DNA of 64,000 nt from Filosporella fistucella (taxonomy: Eukaryota > Ascomycota > Leotiomycetes > Helotiales), in the NCBI GenBank assembly GCA_030077755.1, contig JAQJZZ010000021.1, positions 744,001 through 808,000 of the forward strand. The letters run 5' to 3'. The translations under genes and the position numbers were made by a program. Below, one piece after another: positions 10,251-21,819 of the stretch. The notes beneath the pieces are model-generated. The model was given only the letters and a program-made list of their open reading frames with translations. It made no database searches and had not been told where the DNA came from. The stretch's first letter is position 1. Every line of letters begins with the position of its first letter.

Positions 10251-11251
10251 TTATGCCTCTTGGAAAGCAGCTGGGAATCGTCGAACATTATCGGCCAACT
10301 TTCCGTGGTTGCTCAAGAATTGGACATATGCACCATCGACCAAGACCTTTCCACCTGCCTTCTTCTCCATATACTCCTCACGACGGAGAGGGGTGAAGCC
10401 CCAGTTCTTGGAGACAATGATCTTTTGGCGACCAGGGAACTTGTATTGTGAACGACGGAGAGCCTCAAGAGCGGTAGCACGGTCTGCAAATGTGTTAGAG
10501 ACGTTGATATATGACATCAGAATACTTACGAGAATCACGAGTGCGGACACTCAAGATGATTTGACCAATGTTAACACGAGCAACGGTTCCATTTGGCTTT
10601 CCCCAAGCACCACGCATTCCAGTCTGAAGTCTATCGGCACCGGCACAAGACAACATCTTGTTGATACGGACGACATGGTAAGGGTGGGCGCGGACACGGA
10701 GATGGAAACCTTCCTTTCCGGCAATCTTGACCAAGTACCTGTAGACAAAATATCAGTTCTTGTCCTTCGTAATTCTTTGTTCCCAATCCTTGATCGACTG
10801 TTGACCCCACTAAATCGTCATGGGAAACTCACTTGTTGGCGCAAATACGGGCAGCTTCCAAAGCCTCGGAGCTCAATTGTTCGTACTCGTTGGAGACCAA
10901 GTGAATGCAGAGAGGGAACTCATCGACGTTCGCACGCTTGCGACCGAGATCGAAGACTGGGGTTTCGTATCAGTATTGCTTCGTAATCATGCTGACCAAA
11001 TTCCCTCCCAACATCTACACATCTTGCAGATGCCGCAGAGGAAGTAGATTGAACGTACTTCTAATCTTAGGATCGGGGACACCACGGTTGAAGCGGGACT
11101 TGGGGTATGGCTGTAAAAACATTCATCAGCATTTCTTTGTGGCAAAACCGCATTTTCTCCCAGAATCTCCTTCCCTCTCTCCTTCTTTCCTACGAGTCGC
11201 ACGTACCTTGTTCTTGCAGTAACGGTAACATCTCGCTGGACGACGTGCCAT
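10251..11251 (-). CDS. rpl10: 60S ribosomal protein uL16 (RPL10)
   Basis: Core protein of the large ribosomal subunit near the P/A-site tRNA. Five exons: 11251-11207, 11110-11059, 10956-10833, 10738-10530 and 10483-10251. They sum to 220 codons plus stop, the usual eukaryotic length. The start is [15 protein letters not shown]; later come [41 protein letters not shown] and [14 protein letters not shown], all diagnostic of uL16. Introns of 95, 102, 94 and 46 bp have GT..AG ends and phase-consistent joins. The first intron falls 15 codons into the gene, a habit of fungal ribosomal protein genes. It lies 729 bp from the 3' end of the eL30 gene, transcribed the same way. I looked in its introns for C/D snoRNA boxes and found no convincing pair. 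Confidence 0.96.
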
Positions 11252-11980
11252 CTTGACTGATTTCGACTGGCGATAATTTGTTGATGGGGTGAGATGGGAG
11301 TTGCGAGGTCGAAGTCTCTTGTAATGGTCGCTCGACCGTGGATTATCAAGCAAATTCACGCTAAGCCTCGCTTAGCTTGCACACAATGGATTTTTGGAAA
11401 TCGGGGATGAGTGTGATGCGAGGCTCCGATGGGAGTCAACAGTGAGAATCTGATAGGAATCAAAATTAATTTCTCAATTTTGAGTCACAATTACACATTT
11501 GGATCAGAATAGGCTTGGTATACATTGTTTTGAGGCTTTTCATGCGGCTTAGCTGGAATGCGGGGGCAAATGGAAGGCAAATGTCCGAAGAGTCAGAGGT
11601 CACAGAGAATTACAAAGCAATTGGCACGAGATTTTCGGCTCAGGAGAACGGAAGGCGTGCTTGATGACTGAGCTGTATGGAAGGAGACAGTTGATCATTT
11701 TCCAGCTCCTTGAGCATATCGACATGAACGTATAATTTAGTGAGCATGTATATTTGCACCACTTCAGACCCCAATTCCTGATTCAAATTCGTCGAAGGCA
11801 ACCCTGATTCGGATAGACCATACCTGGCATCGCATTGCCCCTGCATACAGCGTCGCCATCACCTCACATAAGCCATATCACATCTGTCTTGGAAAAATAA
11901 TCGGATGAAGAGGTATCATTCATAATGTTGAGCCATTCGACATGTACTCATTCCCCTAACATTCCATCCACTCTCTGCAT

Positions 11981-12505
11981 TTATGCAGCCTGTCCGGTCA
12001 AGATATCGGAATCACCAGCATCCAATACAGCCATGGTCGAACATCTGAACAGCTTACCACAAGCAGTTCCCAGCTCAATCTGTAAAGGAAGAAATAGTAA
12101 GCAAATGAATATACCCTCCAAAGTCAAAGACTTTATCGCTGGGCAGATCCCTCGCATACCCGAGGGTATGGTCGTTGGGTGATGGATTTTCTCCATCAAA
12201 AAATTGTATGAAATGTACGTACGTTGTTTCCGGCGAAGTGGTGAACGTTGGTCTTGGACAACATGGAGTAGTATTCGAGCTCACTCTTGCGGAGAGGAGG
12301 GGTGTTGCCAGCAATGATGACGAGCTTGGCCTTTCCGGAACGGAGAGTCTTGAGGGTGGATTTGTATCCGAGAGTGACTAAATTGAAGTCAGTGACGAAT
12401 TGAAAGGTCGCAGATAGTATATTTACCTTTACCAGACTTCATAACAAGCGCAAGGCGCGAGTTGATGCTGTCGGCGGTCTTCTTGGTCTTCTTTGTTGGT
12501 GCCAT
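11981..12505 (-). CDS. rpl30: 60S ribosomal protein eL30 (RPL30)
   Basis: Large-subunit protein of the L7Ae/L30e fold. Exons 12505-12427, 12377-12223 and 12079-11981 give 110 aa, typical for the family. Sequence marks: [20 protein letters not shown], then [36 protein letters not shown] and [15 protein letters not shown], ending [10 protein letters not shown]. Introns are 49 bp (12378-12426, GTAAAT donor) and 143 bp (12080-12222, GTACGT donor). In yeast L30 binds a kink-turn in its own pre-mRNA and blocks splicing; whether that applies here is unknown, but the second intron carries two inverted repeats. It sits upstream of rpl10 in the same orientation. Confidence 0.96.
12149..12197 (-). promoter_or_regulatory. 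Two hairpins inside intron 2 of rpl30
   Basis: On the transcribed strand the intron holds a 6-bp stem GATGGA/TCCATC closed by GAAAA (12197-12181), followed by a 6-bp stem CCCTCG/CGAGGG with a 6-nt loop (12166-12149). Both lie between donor and branch region. A role in splicing or autoregulation is inference. Confidence 0.35.
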
Positions 12506-13610
12506 CTTTGCTGGTCAAGAGTTGGATTTCTTGAAATGTTGATGCTCCGGCTTGTGATGGAATGAAGATTTTGTCAAGACCAAAAGTTCGCGCTGAAAGT
12601 TGTGTGTGCCGCTAGTCCTCCGAAATTCGGTTAGCCCCATACTTTGCACGTGCAAGAAGACACATGACACGTCCCGTGAAGTCATGTGATGGTCTCACTG
12701 GAGTTGGATGTCGAATCATCTAAATATAGACCATAACGCACTCTGAACACAACATGTTTCTTATACAAACTTGTTGAAGAAGAGCATTTACTTACTCCGG
12801 AAAATATGCAAATTATCGCCACCGAAAGCCCTGTTCGAAGTCCTCAGCTTATCGTAAGCCCTATGATTTCCATGCATGGACGTTACACAAGAAGCAAGTT
12901 CTCAATGACAAGCCCGAAACGGTCTATCGGGTCATAATACTGTCATACTGTCATACTGTACTACCATCTTGAGCTCTTGCATTCCAATTCATCTGTTAAT
13001 AAAGTTCTTTCCATCAATTCAGCTTCCAATTTGGCCCATTGATGACCGTTGCCTGCTCGTCTTGGGATGATCCCCAGCATTAACTGATTCAGTTATGCAT
13101 TTCTAATGCTTCTGTCACCCTTCTGAAGAAAACTTGATCCGATAGACTAGGTAAACGTCAGGCATAAACCTTGATATTTGAGTTTCAATCTGCATGAGAC
13201 CCGGAGATCAGATATAATCCCCCTTACCCGTGTTATTACTGCTGCCACCAACGCGAAGCTTTTTATGCGACTGGGCCGGGATTGAGGAAGGAAAGTCGCG
13301 AATGGGGAGCAATTTACTTCGATGTCAACAACTCTTGAGGACACTGTATTAGTTCAATAACCACGACAACGAATTTCCTTGCATTTCTTTGATAATCAGG
13401 GGCAAAGCTTCATAGTTATCACGAAGCTTCTCGTGCTTCTTGCATCTACAGTAATTCTGAACGACTTTATCTTAGTAGCCTAGTCAGGTTGCTGCGTTTC
13501 GTTGCGCCAATCGCTCAGGTCTTGGTTTCCCCCGACGACCATCAACAACAACATTCTTCAGACATTATCTAAGTACACTCGCTCACCACATAAATAACCA
13601 CCATTGCATT
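12506..13610. other. Divergent promoter region of rpl30 and the coiled-coil gene
   Basis: About 1.1 kb between two gene starts pointing away from each other. The left end must hold the eL30 promoter and the right end that of the 630-aa coiled-coil gene. No convincing open frame was found. I could not identify a conserved ribosomal-protein promoter motif with certainty. Confidence 0.45.
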
Positions 13611-15551
13611 ATGTCTGCGGCAACGAAGAAACCTCCAGCAGGCACAGCGCCTGGCCGTAGGCCATCCGTTGATCCAACCTCAACTTCGCCATCAAGACCT
13701 TCAGTACGTTCACCGACCCCTTCATCGGGAGCTGCCAATGGTGTCGCTCGAAGCCGATCAATACGAGGAGGAACTCCAGTATCTGCGAGAGCATCGATGA
13801 GACCAGGCGCCGGTGCTTCGAACCTAAGCAGCAGCAGTACGACCTCTGATGCAGATGATGACGCTCGGGCAGAGACGATCGCTTTGTTAGATGATTTGAA
13901 GGAACGCCTTCGTAAGACGGAAAATATGTCCGAGCAATTCCAGAAACAGACCCAGGTCCTCCAGTCACGGCTAGATGAAGCTTTGCATGAACAAGGGAAG
14001 CTCGAAGATCGTCTACACGAGAGTGAAGAGAAGCTGGAAATACTGGAGAATGAAAAACGGGATGCCCTCAGACAACGACGGGAGATGGAGTCGATTTATG
14101 AGGCGGAGAGGAGCTCGATGACAAAAGAGAGAGAGGAGATGTCAAATCGCGAGGAAGAGATGCAAACTATCATTCAAAGACTAAAGGACTCTTTGAATTC
14201 AAGGTCAAACGAGAATGAAGAGACTCGCATTTCTAGGCGCTGTAAGTTGAAGTTGCGATCTCTTGCTATCTCATGCTAATATGTGCAAGCAAACAAATCA
14301 TCTCCAAGCATTGAAAGTGGTCAATTTGCTCCTACTTCTGGTCTTAACCGCAGCGATTCTCGCAATAATTCGAAGCTGCTTTTACAAAAGGATAGACTGA
14401 TTGAGTCTTTGCGACTAGAGTTGGCAGAGGCACAAATCAAGCTGGTAGAATCAGAGAACATGGGCGGTGGACGAATGCAGGAGGTTGAACGATTGTTGCT
14501 TGAGGCACGCATGACGAACGCCAAGTTGATGGAAGACAACGAAAGCTACCAGCTACTTCTGTCAGAGAAGACGCTCACTGGAGATTTCGCAAAAAGCGAT
14601 TTCATGGGCCATGCTTCCCACAATGCAGATGCGCTCAATGCATTGGAGGGCCGATCAGCTCCAGCAAGTCTCGCTGATGAGCTCTCAGAAGCTGGAGAAG
14701 GAGAGAGTGACAACTACAGGCGTCTCGAAGCCGAGTTGAAATCATCCAAGGATCAGAATAAAGCATTGACTTTGTATATCAACAAGATCATCGAGCGACT
14801 ACTTCAGCACCAAGATTTCGAAGCCATTTTGGATCAATCCTCAGACTTCAAGCCCGGTGCGTCTGGCGCAGCCAACATGGACAAGGATTTGCCTCCACCA
14901 CCACCAAAGGAACAAGCAAGTGGCGCCTCAATTCTTCAGCGTGCAAAATCAGTTGCCATGGGTGCGACTCGTCGTCCACGTCCTCAGTCACAGATGCCAG
15001 CAACCCACTCTGCTTTGACCGATCCAGATACCGCTCCCAGCATTCCATTTGGATTGAATCGCACATCAAGCTTCCGTGCAGGTCGTCCAAAGAGCGAGCA
15101 GTATACAGGTGGTGCTGCCAGCGTAGTCAATCAGATGTACAAGGGAGGACAAACCTCACCTCCTCTTCATGGCCCTCAAACACCTCGTCACTCGCAATCG
15201 TTCTTTGCACCACCACTTCCAGGAGGGAATCCAAATGCTGCTCATCGAGTGCCCAGCGCTGGACAGGTTCCAACCGCTGGTAACTTTCCAGGTATGAAAA
15301 GTGAAAGTAGCAGCGTAAGTGGAGATAGCGGAGAGGTATCTACGCCACCTAGCAACAGTCCTCCAAGACCAGAGAAAGCAACTACTTTTGCTGGCAACAA
15401 GCCACGGCCACTGAGGCTTGTACAGGATCATCCAGAAAATCGCCGAGTCAGTGGCGAGGATGAGACCAAGAACAAGAGAGCAAGTTGGATGGGATGGGCT
15501 TTTGGCGCCAAGAAGGAAGAGGTCTCTGCCGAGGGGACCATTCAGGAGTAA
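13611..15551 (+). CDS. Coiled-coil protein with proline/serine-rich ends, 630 aa
   Basis: Two exons, 13611-14241 and 14290-15551. The 48-bp intron (GTAAGT, branch TGCTAAT, acceptor GCAAG) joins ISRR to SNKSSPSIES in phase. The N-terminal 75 residues are Ser/Pro/Arg-rich. A long coiled coil spans about 85-205 (LLDDLKERLRKTE, HESEEKLEILENEK) and a second about 225-300 (LLLQKDRLIESLRLEL). Then comes a short conserved-looking helix LTLYINKIIERLLQHQDFEAI, a polyproline PPPPPK, and a disordered Ser/Pro-rich tail ending WMGWAFGAKKEE. Such proteins are often labelled 'M protein repeat' in fungal genomes because of the coiled coil alone. A cytoskeletal or tethering adaptor is a plausible guess, not shown by the sequence. 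Confidence 0.85.
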
Positions 15552-16670
15552 AGCATATTTCTCATTTATCAGCAGTGTTAGATAGGGTTTGAGAATGGGC
15601 AATTGCATATTCGTTCATTTGGCGGATTTGGAAGCATGCACTGGAGGAAATCATGATACGATGTGACGATTCGGTAGGAGCATTATGGTACTGGATCGGG
15701 AACTCACTTTCTTGGGAACGTTACGGCTGCTTTCAGATACCCTGCATGGTGGGCTTGTCATTGGATTATACCTTCGTCGTTTGTAGGATTGGTTTAAGAT
15801 AGCAGTAGTTGAACTTGTGTTGGGTAGATAGATATTCAATTTAATTCCCTTTTTCTCGAGCCGTTTGGCATTCTGGTTATATTCCTGAACTCAGTTGTTG
15901 ATCGACTCAAATGAATGTAAGTTAGCGAGCGTGCTTTAAGTATTTGTCGCTCCTCTCAAGATATACCACATTGCCCAACATTTTTGTCTTCCTTGTTGTC
16001 TCTTTTTGCTTATTTCACCCTGTCAGCTCTAATACGCTTGAACCATCGCGAGTAACTGCACGCAGCGTTTGACCAAATCATGCTGGAGTCCGTTGATTCA
16101 CGTTCAGAGATTGGATTTGGGTATACCGAGTCATTCTCGTCACATTCCGCACGTGGTGTAATTTCTTTTTACACGACGAATATATTTCAGCGAGCACGCC
16201 TTCTAGCTACGTATCAGGAGAACTTTGTCTCATATTCATTGAAGTCACTTTCCACAATTCCAATTTCATCGTGTTTGTGTTATAAAGTTGCAACCTTTTT
16301 TGAACATTCTCAGGGTTCTCACCATGTACAATTCCCCGACGGGGATAACTATCTCACGATGACCTCGCAATTGGCCTCGCCCATTCACATGAAACACTAC
16401 GCAATGGCTCGATGGTCTAGTCTCTATCTTCCTTCATCGGGCAATATTGTCTCGCTCTCGTAATCATTACGTTGATGCCGGCATCTGTACTCCTGTCCGC
16501 CGGTCAGCTGCGCGTCATATTGAAATACCGGCTCCGTCGCTGATGGGTGCTGCTTCCGAGATGATGCTCAAAATTCATGCGATTTTCCGAGCCTCTGTAT
16601 CAAGTGTTTTGTTGAATGCTTTATATTTGGGGCTTCAAAGCTGTTCAGAAATCCATTCCAGAAGCCCGCG
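15552..16670. other. Intergenic, no supported gene
   Basis: About 1.1 kb holding the 3' end of the coiled-coil gene and the promoter of the GT17 gene. Open frames 16080-16463 and 16447-16779 lack family features; the second overlaps the GT17 start in another frame. No repeat was noticed. Confidence 0.45.
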
Positions 16671-17873
16671 ATGGGAGTTCTCCATGCCGGTGAACAACGA
16701 AGTTGGAGGTTCACCTCACCACGCTTCGAGCGTCGAATCTACAGGGCCCTATCGTCATTACTCCTTATTTCTGCTCTGATTGCCATTTTCAGAGATAAAG
16801 TACCATTCTCAGGTCGCAAACATGTCATTATTCCATCTGACATCGTGTTCGAAAGCTCACTGTCGGCAAATACAGCCACGAGCTGGGCCAGTAAAAATGG
16901 ATTTCTCCAACATTCCGAAGCACACCGTCACTGCTCGGCACATAATTGGACGCCATATCTCAATCGCTCTACCGAACGCAAAATATATGACCTCACAATG
17001 ATTAACACAGAACTCGACTGGCTCGAGATTCGGCTCAACGAACTGTCTTCACACGTCTCCTATTTCATCGTTCTTGAGTCTCCTACTACATTCACCGGTC
17101 TGCCCAAGCCTCTCATTTTCAAGGATAATTGGTCTCGCTTCGCAAATTTCAGTCATCAGATCATCCATCATATCCTAGAACCTCCCACCGCTGAAGAATC
17201 AGCAGGCTGGAATCAATGGAATTACGAGAAATTTCAAAGAGATGCTATGTATACTCAAGTTGTACCTCGACTAAAGGGTATTCAAGCACCGCAACAAGAC
17301 GATATCATCTTAGTCTCCGATCTAGATGAGATACCGAGACCAGCTACACTAACCCTCCTGCGCAACTGTATATTTCCTGCACGACTTACTCTCCGCAGCA
17401 GATTCTTCTACTACGGCTTCCAATTCCAGCACATCGGCACCGAATGGGCACATCCACAAGCCACCACTTACACAGGCAATACCACCATTCTCCCTCAAGA
17501 TCTCCGAGGTGGTCACGGTGTGCCTATCCTAGCTACGGGGCAACAAAGCGGTCGAGCGGATCTCTGGAATGCAGGCTGGCACTGTAGTTCTTGCTTTAGA
17601 ACCGTGGAAGAGATGTTAGTGAAAATGCAAAGTTTCTCGCATAAGGAATATAATTTGCCGAAATGGAGGAGTAGGGAGGGAATTGTGAGGAGAGTTAGGG
17701 AAGGGAGGGATCTCTGGGATAGATGGGGGGAGTGGTATAGGAAGGTGGATGGCGAGTTGGATGTCCCGAGGTATGTCAGGGAACAGAAGAGAAAGGGGAG
17801 GTTTGGGTATTTAGTTGACAGGGAGGGAGAAGGAGGAGGGTTTGAAGATTATAATCCGATGGTGGAAAGGTGA
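16671..17873 (+). CDS. Glycosyltransferase family 17, type II membrane protein
   Basis: Similar to beta-1,4-mannosyl-glycoprotein N-acetylglucosaminyltransferases (GT17), which add a bisecting GlcNAc in the Golgi in animals; the fungal substrate is unknown. It is a single exon of 400 aa. A short cytosolic tail with basic residues is followed by one membrane segment at about residues 26-40 (ALSSLLLISALIAIF), giving type II topology. Family marks: KIYDLTMINTELDWLEIRLNEL, then FIVLESPTTFTG, NYEKFQRDAMY, and the acidic VSDLDEIPRP near residues 214-223, which is the probable donor/metal site. AGWHCSSCF follows near 305. The start at 16671 is chosen because it gives the membrane anchor. The C-terminus is Gly/Glu-rich. 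Confidence 0.88.
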   Translation: MGVLHAGEQRSWRFTSPRFERRIYRALSSLLLISALIAIFRDKVPFSGRKHVIIPSDIVFESSLSANTATSWASKNGFLQHSEAHRHCSAHNWTPYLNRSTERKIYDLTMINTELDWLEIRLNELSSHVSYFIVLESPTTFTGLPKPLIFKDNWSRFANFSHQIIHHILEPPTAEESAGWNQWNYEKFQRDAMYTQVVPRLKGIQAPQQDDIILVSDLDEIPRPATLTLLRNCIFPARLTLRSRFFYYGFQFQHIGTEWAHPQATTYTGNTTILPQDLRGGHGVPILATGQQSGRADLWNAGWHCSSCFRTVEEMLVKMQSFSHKEYNLPKWRSREGIVRRVREGRDLWDRWGEWYRKVDGELDVPRYVREQKRKGRFGYLVDREGEGGGFEDYNPMVER

Positions 17874-18109
17874 TTTTAATCTGGATATGGGGGAAGGATT
17901 CAAGGGGGTCTGTTGTGTATCCTGCTAACGTTTTGTTTATGGCGCTCCGCCTTCGAGGCATCAGGTGGGACGCATCTCTAATGCAAAGAAATATCACTCT
18001 GTAGGAGGGAATTTCTTTCCTGCTATACATGCATCAATTTAACTAGAAGGATCAGGAAACCCCAACACCTTGCTGAACCAGTTCTCTGAATTTGAACTGT
18101 CATATTACA

Positions 18110-19758
18110 TCACCAAACGATATACTCCTCCTTGCCCTCTTCCATCATATTTGCCCCATTATTTCTCAATCCCCGGCTTCCCCTACCATATCTCAAAACC
18201 GCCTTTCGATCTCCCATATCAAACCTTAAATCCACATCCACAACCCTCTTCTCCCTTAGTACACCCTCTGGCCCTGTGTTCCTCCCCTCTAACCCCGCTT
18301 CCTCAACCCAAAGCAATCTTTCCGCTACCTTCGCAGTTAAAACACTATTCCATACTCCCTCCTGTCTCTCCCTCTCCTTCAGTAGCTCGACAGCTCTCCA
18401 CCTCAAGCGAAAATCCCTACATTTCACGGCGGTGAAATAGAGAGGAAAAATAATTCCTGTATCGAGATTAAAACATCTTCTGAAATCGCCATTCTGCCTT
18501 TCTTGTAGTACAATCTCTTCTACCAAAAGCATGATAGATTCAAATTCAGGGGTATATTCATCCCAAATCATTTCATCCATCATAGCTCGCGAGAAATCCA
18601 TATGAAATATAACGCCCATAAGCGTCTTATGGACACGCAGAATTTGAAGCGCTTGTATTGTTTCCGAATCTTGTTTAGGTGTGGAAAGGACTTGGGCTTC
18701 GAAAGCAGAATTCCATTTTTGGAATCTCAGATTTGCGATGCTGCGAGAGAGTTCCATTTGGATTGCCATTTGCGCGCTTTCTAATGCTGTGAAAGGTGTG
18801 GAGATAGGTATTTCTTGAGGCAAAGTGCGAGATTCGATTGTAGCGATATAGTTTAGAGAGTTATATGCTTCGGCTACAGAAGTGAATGCTAAAGGGATAG
18901 AGGCATGGAAACCAGTGGGACCGTTGGATAATGCTTGAGTGGGGATTTGTGGACCCCGACTGAAGGAGATGGTTCCAGCTTGCGTGTTGAGACGGATGAA
19001 TATTAGATTTAGGACGGAAAGGGGGATGTAGGGGAGGGTGGAGAGAGATAGAGACGTATTGGATGGTTGAGAGGAGAGCTCAGAGATGATTTTTACGCCA
19101 CCGATTATGTGCGAGAGAGCGGCTCCTTGGTGGCCCCGGAGTGTCTGGGATGATGGTCAGAGTCTGTCTCGGACCGCGGATATGGATCCAGTGTTGACAT
19201 GGGATGGGGCGGTACCTCGAAGCAGATATACAACACACAGGTAACCAATGCTACATCAACAGCTTGTTTTCCGTGCTCCTTGATGGGCTCTAATAATAAG
19301 CTTATAGACTTCAAGTATTGCTGCACAGCAAAATTATCGTCTGTAGCCCATTTTTCGTCCTTTGAAATGAATCCTTCATGAATGGCTCCCAAAGCTATAG
19401 CGGCATGTCGTATTGCTGATTCATGATGGATGGCTTGCAGCATCAACCGACCCCAGAAATCAAACTCAAAGAATCCAGAGATGCTGGGAATAGTACATTC
19501 TCGGAAGAAGGTGTAGCTGCGTAACTCACGCTCATTGGAGAATAACGAGGTGTTGAGACTGTGGGATAGAGGACCTGTTTCTTGGGGTGGACGTTGCGTC
19601 GAATATGGTGATATATACTTTACTGATGCGCTGGAACTTTGATATCCCGTCACGAAGGAGGTAAATCTCCTCCAGTGGGCTTGCACAACATCATCTTGGC
19701 AGTTGGATTGATCTGGTTGATTACTGCACGTGACATCAGCTTGAAGTTTCATTGGCAT
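18110..19758 (-). CDS. Fungal C6-type transcription regulator, C-terminal domain; zinc cluster not intact
   Basis: Two clear exons, about 19758-19216 and 19144-18110, with a 71-bp intron (19145-19215). The joined product has the layout of fungal Zn2Cys6 regulators of the large C-terminal-domain class: SGFFEFDFWGRLMLQAIHHE, AIRHAAIALGAIHE, ALVTCVLYICFE and TLRGHQGAALSHIIGG (the last is a strong signature of the class). The expected N-terminal Cys6 cluster is absent from the open frame. Upstream (19760-19960) there are Cys-containing fragments in different frames followed by an in-frame linker (PTYNRATRDFLPKHLRGY), joinable by an intron ending at the CACGTGCAG near 19731. This suggests a damaged DNA-binding end. 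It may be a pseudogene or a cluster-less cofactor. Confidence 0.7.
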
Positions 19759-21819
19759 TGGATGCAGGTCAAGGGAAGAATGAGTACCTGCATGTGATGT
19801 ACCCTCTCAAGTGCTTAGGCAGAAAGTCCCGGGTAGCTCGATTGTATGTCGGTCCATCTTCAGGAACCATTTCCGAAGATGCGCATTGGCACAGGTAAGT
19901 ACGTCCAAATCAACGGCAACTCCATGTAGGTACCCCTGAAAATCGGGCAGACTCGTTTTTCCTCCCTAAGGTAGCATTGATAGGATTCGTCTTTGTGAAT
20001 TTGCCACTCGATGATGTTTACAATAAAGGAAGTAAGTGATTGTAAGATGCAGGCTGCGGATACGAGGTTCGAGAAATGCTTCGATGTTGTTGGGTTTCCC
20101 AGTCGCTTGAAGTATTATTTGCGGGTCTGTGCACGTGACCTGTGAAGCTGCCAGTTAGTGCTCCTTGAGAACTTGACGAGAAGCGTAAGATTAATAAAGA
20201 GTTACGTGTCAATAAATTGGTTGTAATTGTTGTGATATTGAAAACGAAATAGGGGAAGGGAAAAGTTGGGTGTAGAATTTGAAGCCTTGCTCCAGTGCCA
20301 GTGAACAACGTTCATGATATCTTAACTCGAAGCATATCCTAGAATTAAGATTTGGCTCATAGAACCCGATAATATGGACCTAAGGAGTGCATAAAGGAAA
20401 GGAATAAAACTTCAACCTCCGAAAATAGATGTCTAGGCTCGTTCGGAGAATATTTGGGCATGGGAGCAGCCACTCTTATGTCCAGGACTGACAAAATAGA
20501 AATATGCTCTTCCAGGCGAATACCTATCATGGATAAGATGATGCCTTCAATAAGAATACCGTTCTTAAGAGCTGTAGGTGATATAGAATCAAACTTCTGG
20601 TTCCTAGCTAAGCATGAAGCTGTAAATTGTTGGACTGTCCGGTCCAAGTTTGTGGCCGATGGGGGAGGGAGAAATCGGCGGACCACATCCACTTTTCGAC
20701 GGAAAGTAGTTATAACAGTCGATTATGCCAACACTAGTAGATGTAGGGACATCTTCAAAGTTTTGGTATCGTCATTCGTGTCTCAGTCGGAGCCTCGGCA
20801 TGGAAATTAGGTTCAATTTTGCGCAAATCAACGTTGTGCATTTTCAGGCCTCACTTTGAATCAAGTGACTTCATGCCTAGATTAGCACGATTTGAATCAT
20901 ACTTTCATATCTGAAATTAGCCATTGGAGCTTGTGCGAACATATTTGCAAACAGGTTGGTAAAGCACTAGCATGTATGGTCAAAATTTAGTGTCGTTTTC
21001 CGCAGCTATATTGCCTTCCTGAAAGCAGCCGATAGAGGAACGGGGAACCATTTTTTTACTACGATGATATTACGATACTATCCCCTAATCTCTGCTTGAT
21101 TTGATATGAAAGAGATTTTTTTTCGGCTAGAATTATGATGGTGTTGCTGAGATGCCTCGAAGTGATTCGGCGTGCCTTTCTTTGCGTCATCCTCAACAGA
21201 CTCGGTCGCAGATATTATGAGGCATCCGGGGACTTAGTTTATTGATAATGCATTAATTCTCCACCGTAAGCAAATTATTTGGCAGCGAAACAATTGTGTT
21301 GGTTCTCTTAGTGTTAGTGTTATAGTTGATAGGCGCGTCCTCGTGATATTGTCCATACCTTACACAATCTTTGAATTTACCCATCGTTTAAACTTGGCGC
21401 TTTACAACCACAATGTAAATTAATTGAATCTAACATGAGATTACCCCGCAACTCTTTAGTACACGGCACTTATATGAGCCAACCGCAGAATTAATTTACA
21501 TATTACCAGGTCGTTATCCTTGCCATGCAAGTGTGAGCTGATTCGTCTATCTATCAGATCTGCTCTGAAATGCTTCTTTTCTTCATCGGCTCTTTCCCAC
21601 ATCAATTTTCCCACGAGGGAATTGATTGCCTCAAAGCTTGTCTGATCTGGATGGGGAAGTTGGAATGATATACAGGCAGTTTAGGATAGACCAAAATGTA
21701 TAAGAGTCGAGGGCACACCGGATTTCCCCCAAGCCTCATTACTTTGTGGACATACTTCTGGAAGTCCGTGGCATTGTTCTATAGCGATTGAATTCTCAAC
21801 GCGAGACTCTTCATTCAGA
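19759..21819. other. Intergenic with relic of a zinc-cluster exon at its left end
   Basis: The left 200 bp hold the broken N-terminal part of the C6-type gene. The rest is AT-rich. A minus-strand open frame at 20357-20692 (111 codons) has ordinary composition but no recognised family and no convincing splice partner. The right 300 bp should be the promoter of the DUF1996 gene. Confidence 0.4.

Noticed and set aside
10051..10986. 311-codon plus-strand open frame
   Set aside because: It lies antisense to the well-supported exons of the uL16 gene and its protein has no family features.
10957..11206. snoRNA candidates in the uL16 introns
   Set aside because: Isolated CTGA and GATG strings occur but no C box with matching D box and terminal stem.
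20357..20692. 111-codon minus-strand open frame
   Set aside because: Ordinary composition, but no recognised family, no clear start context and no splice partner; kept only as a remark in the spacer entry.
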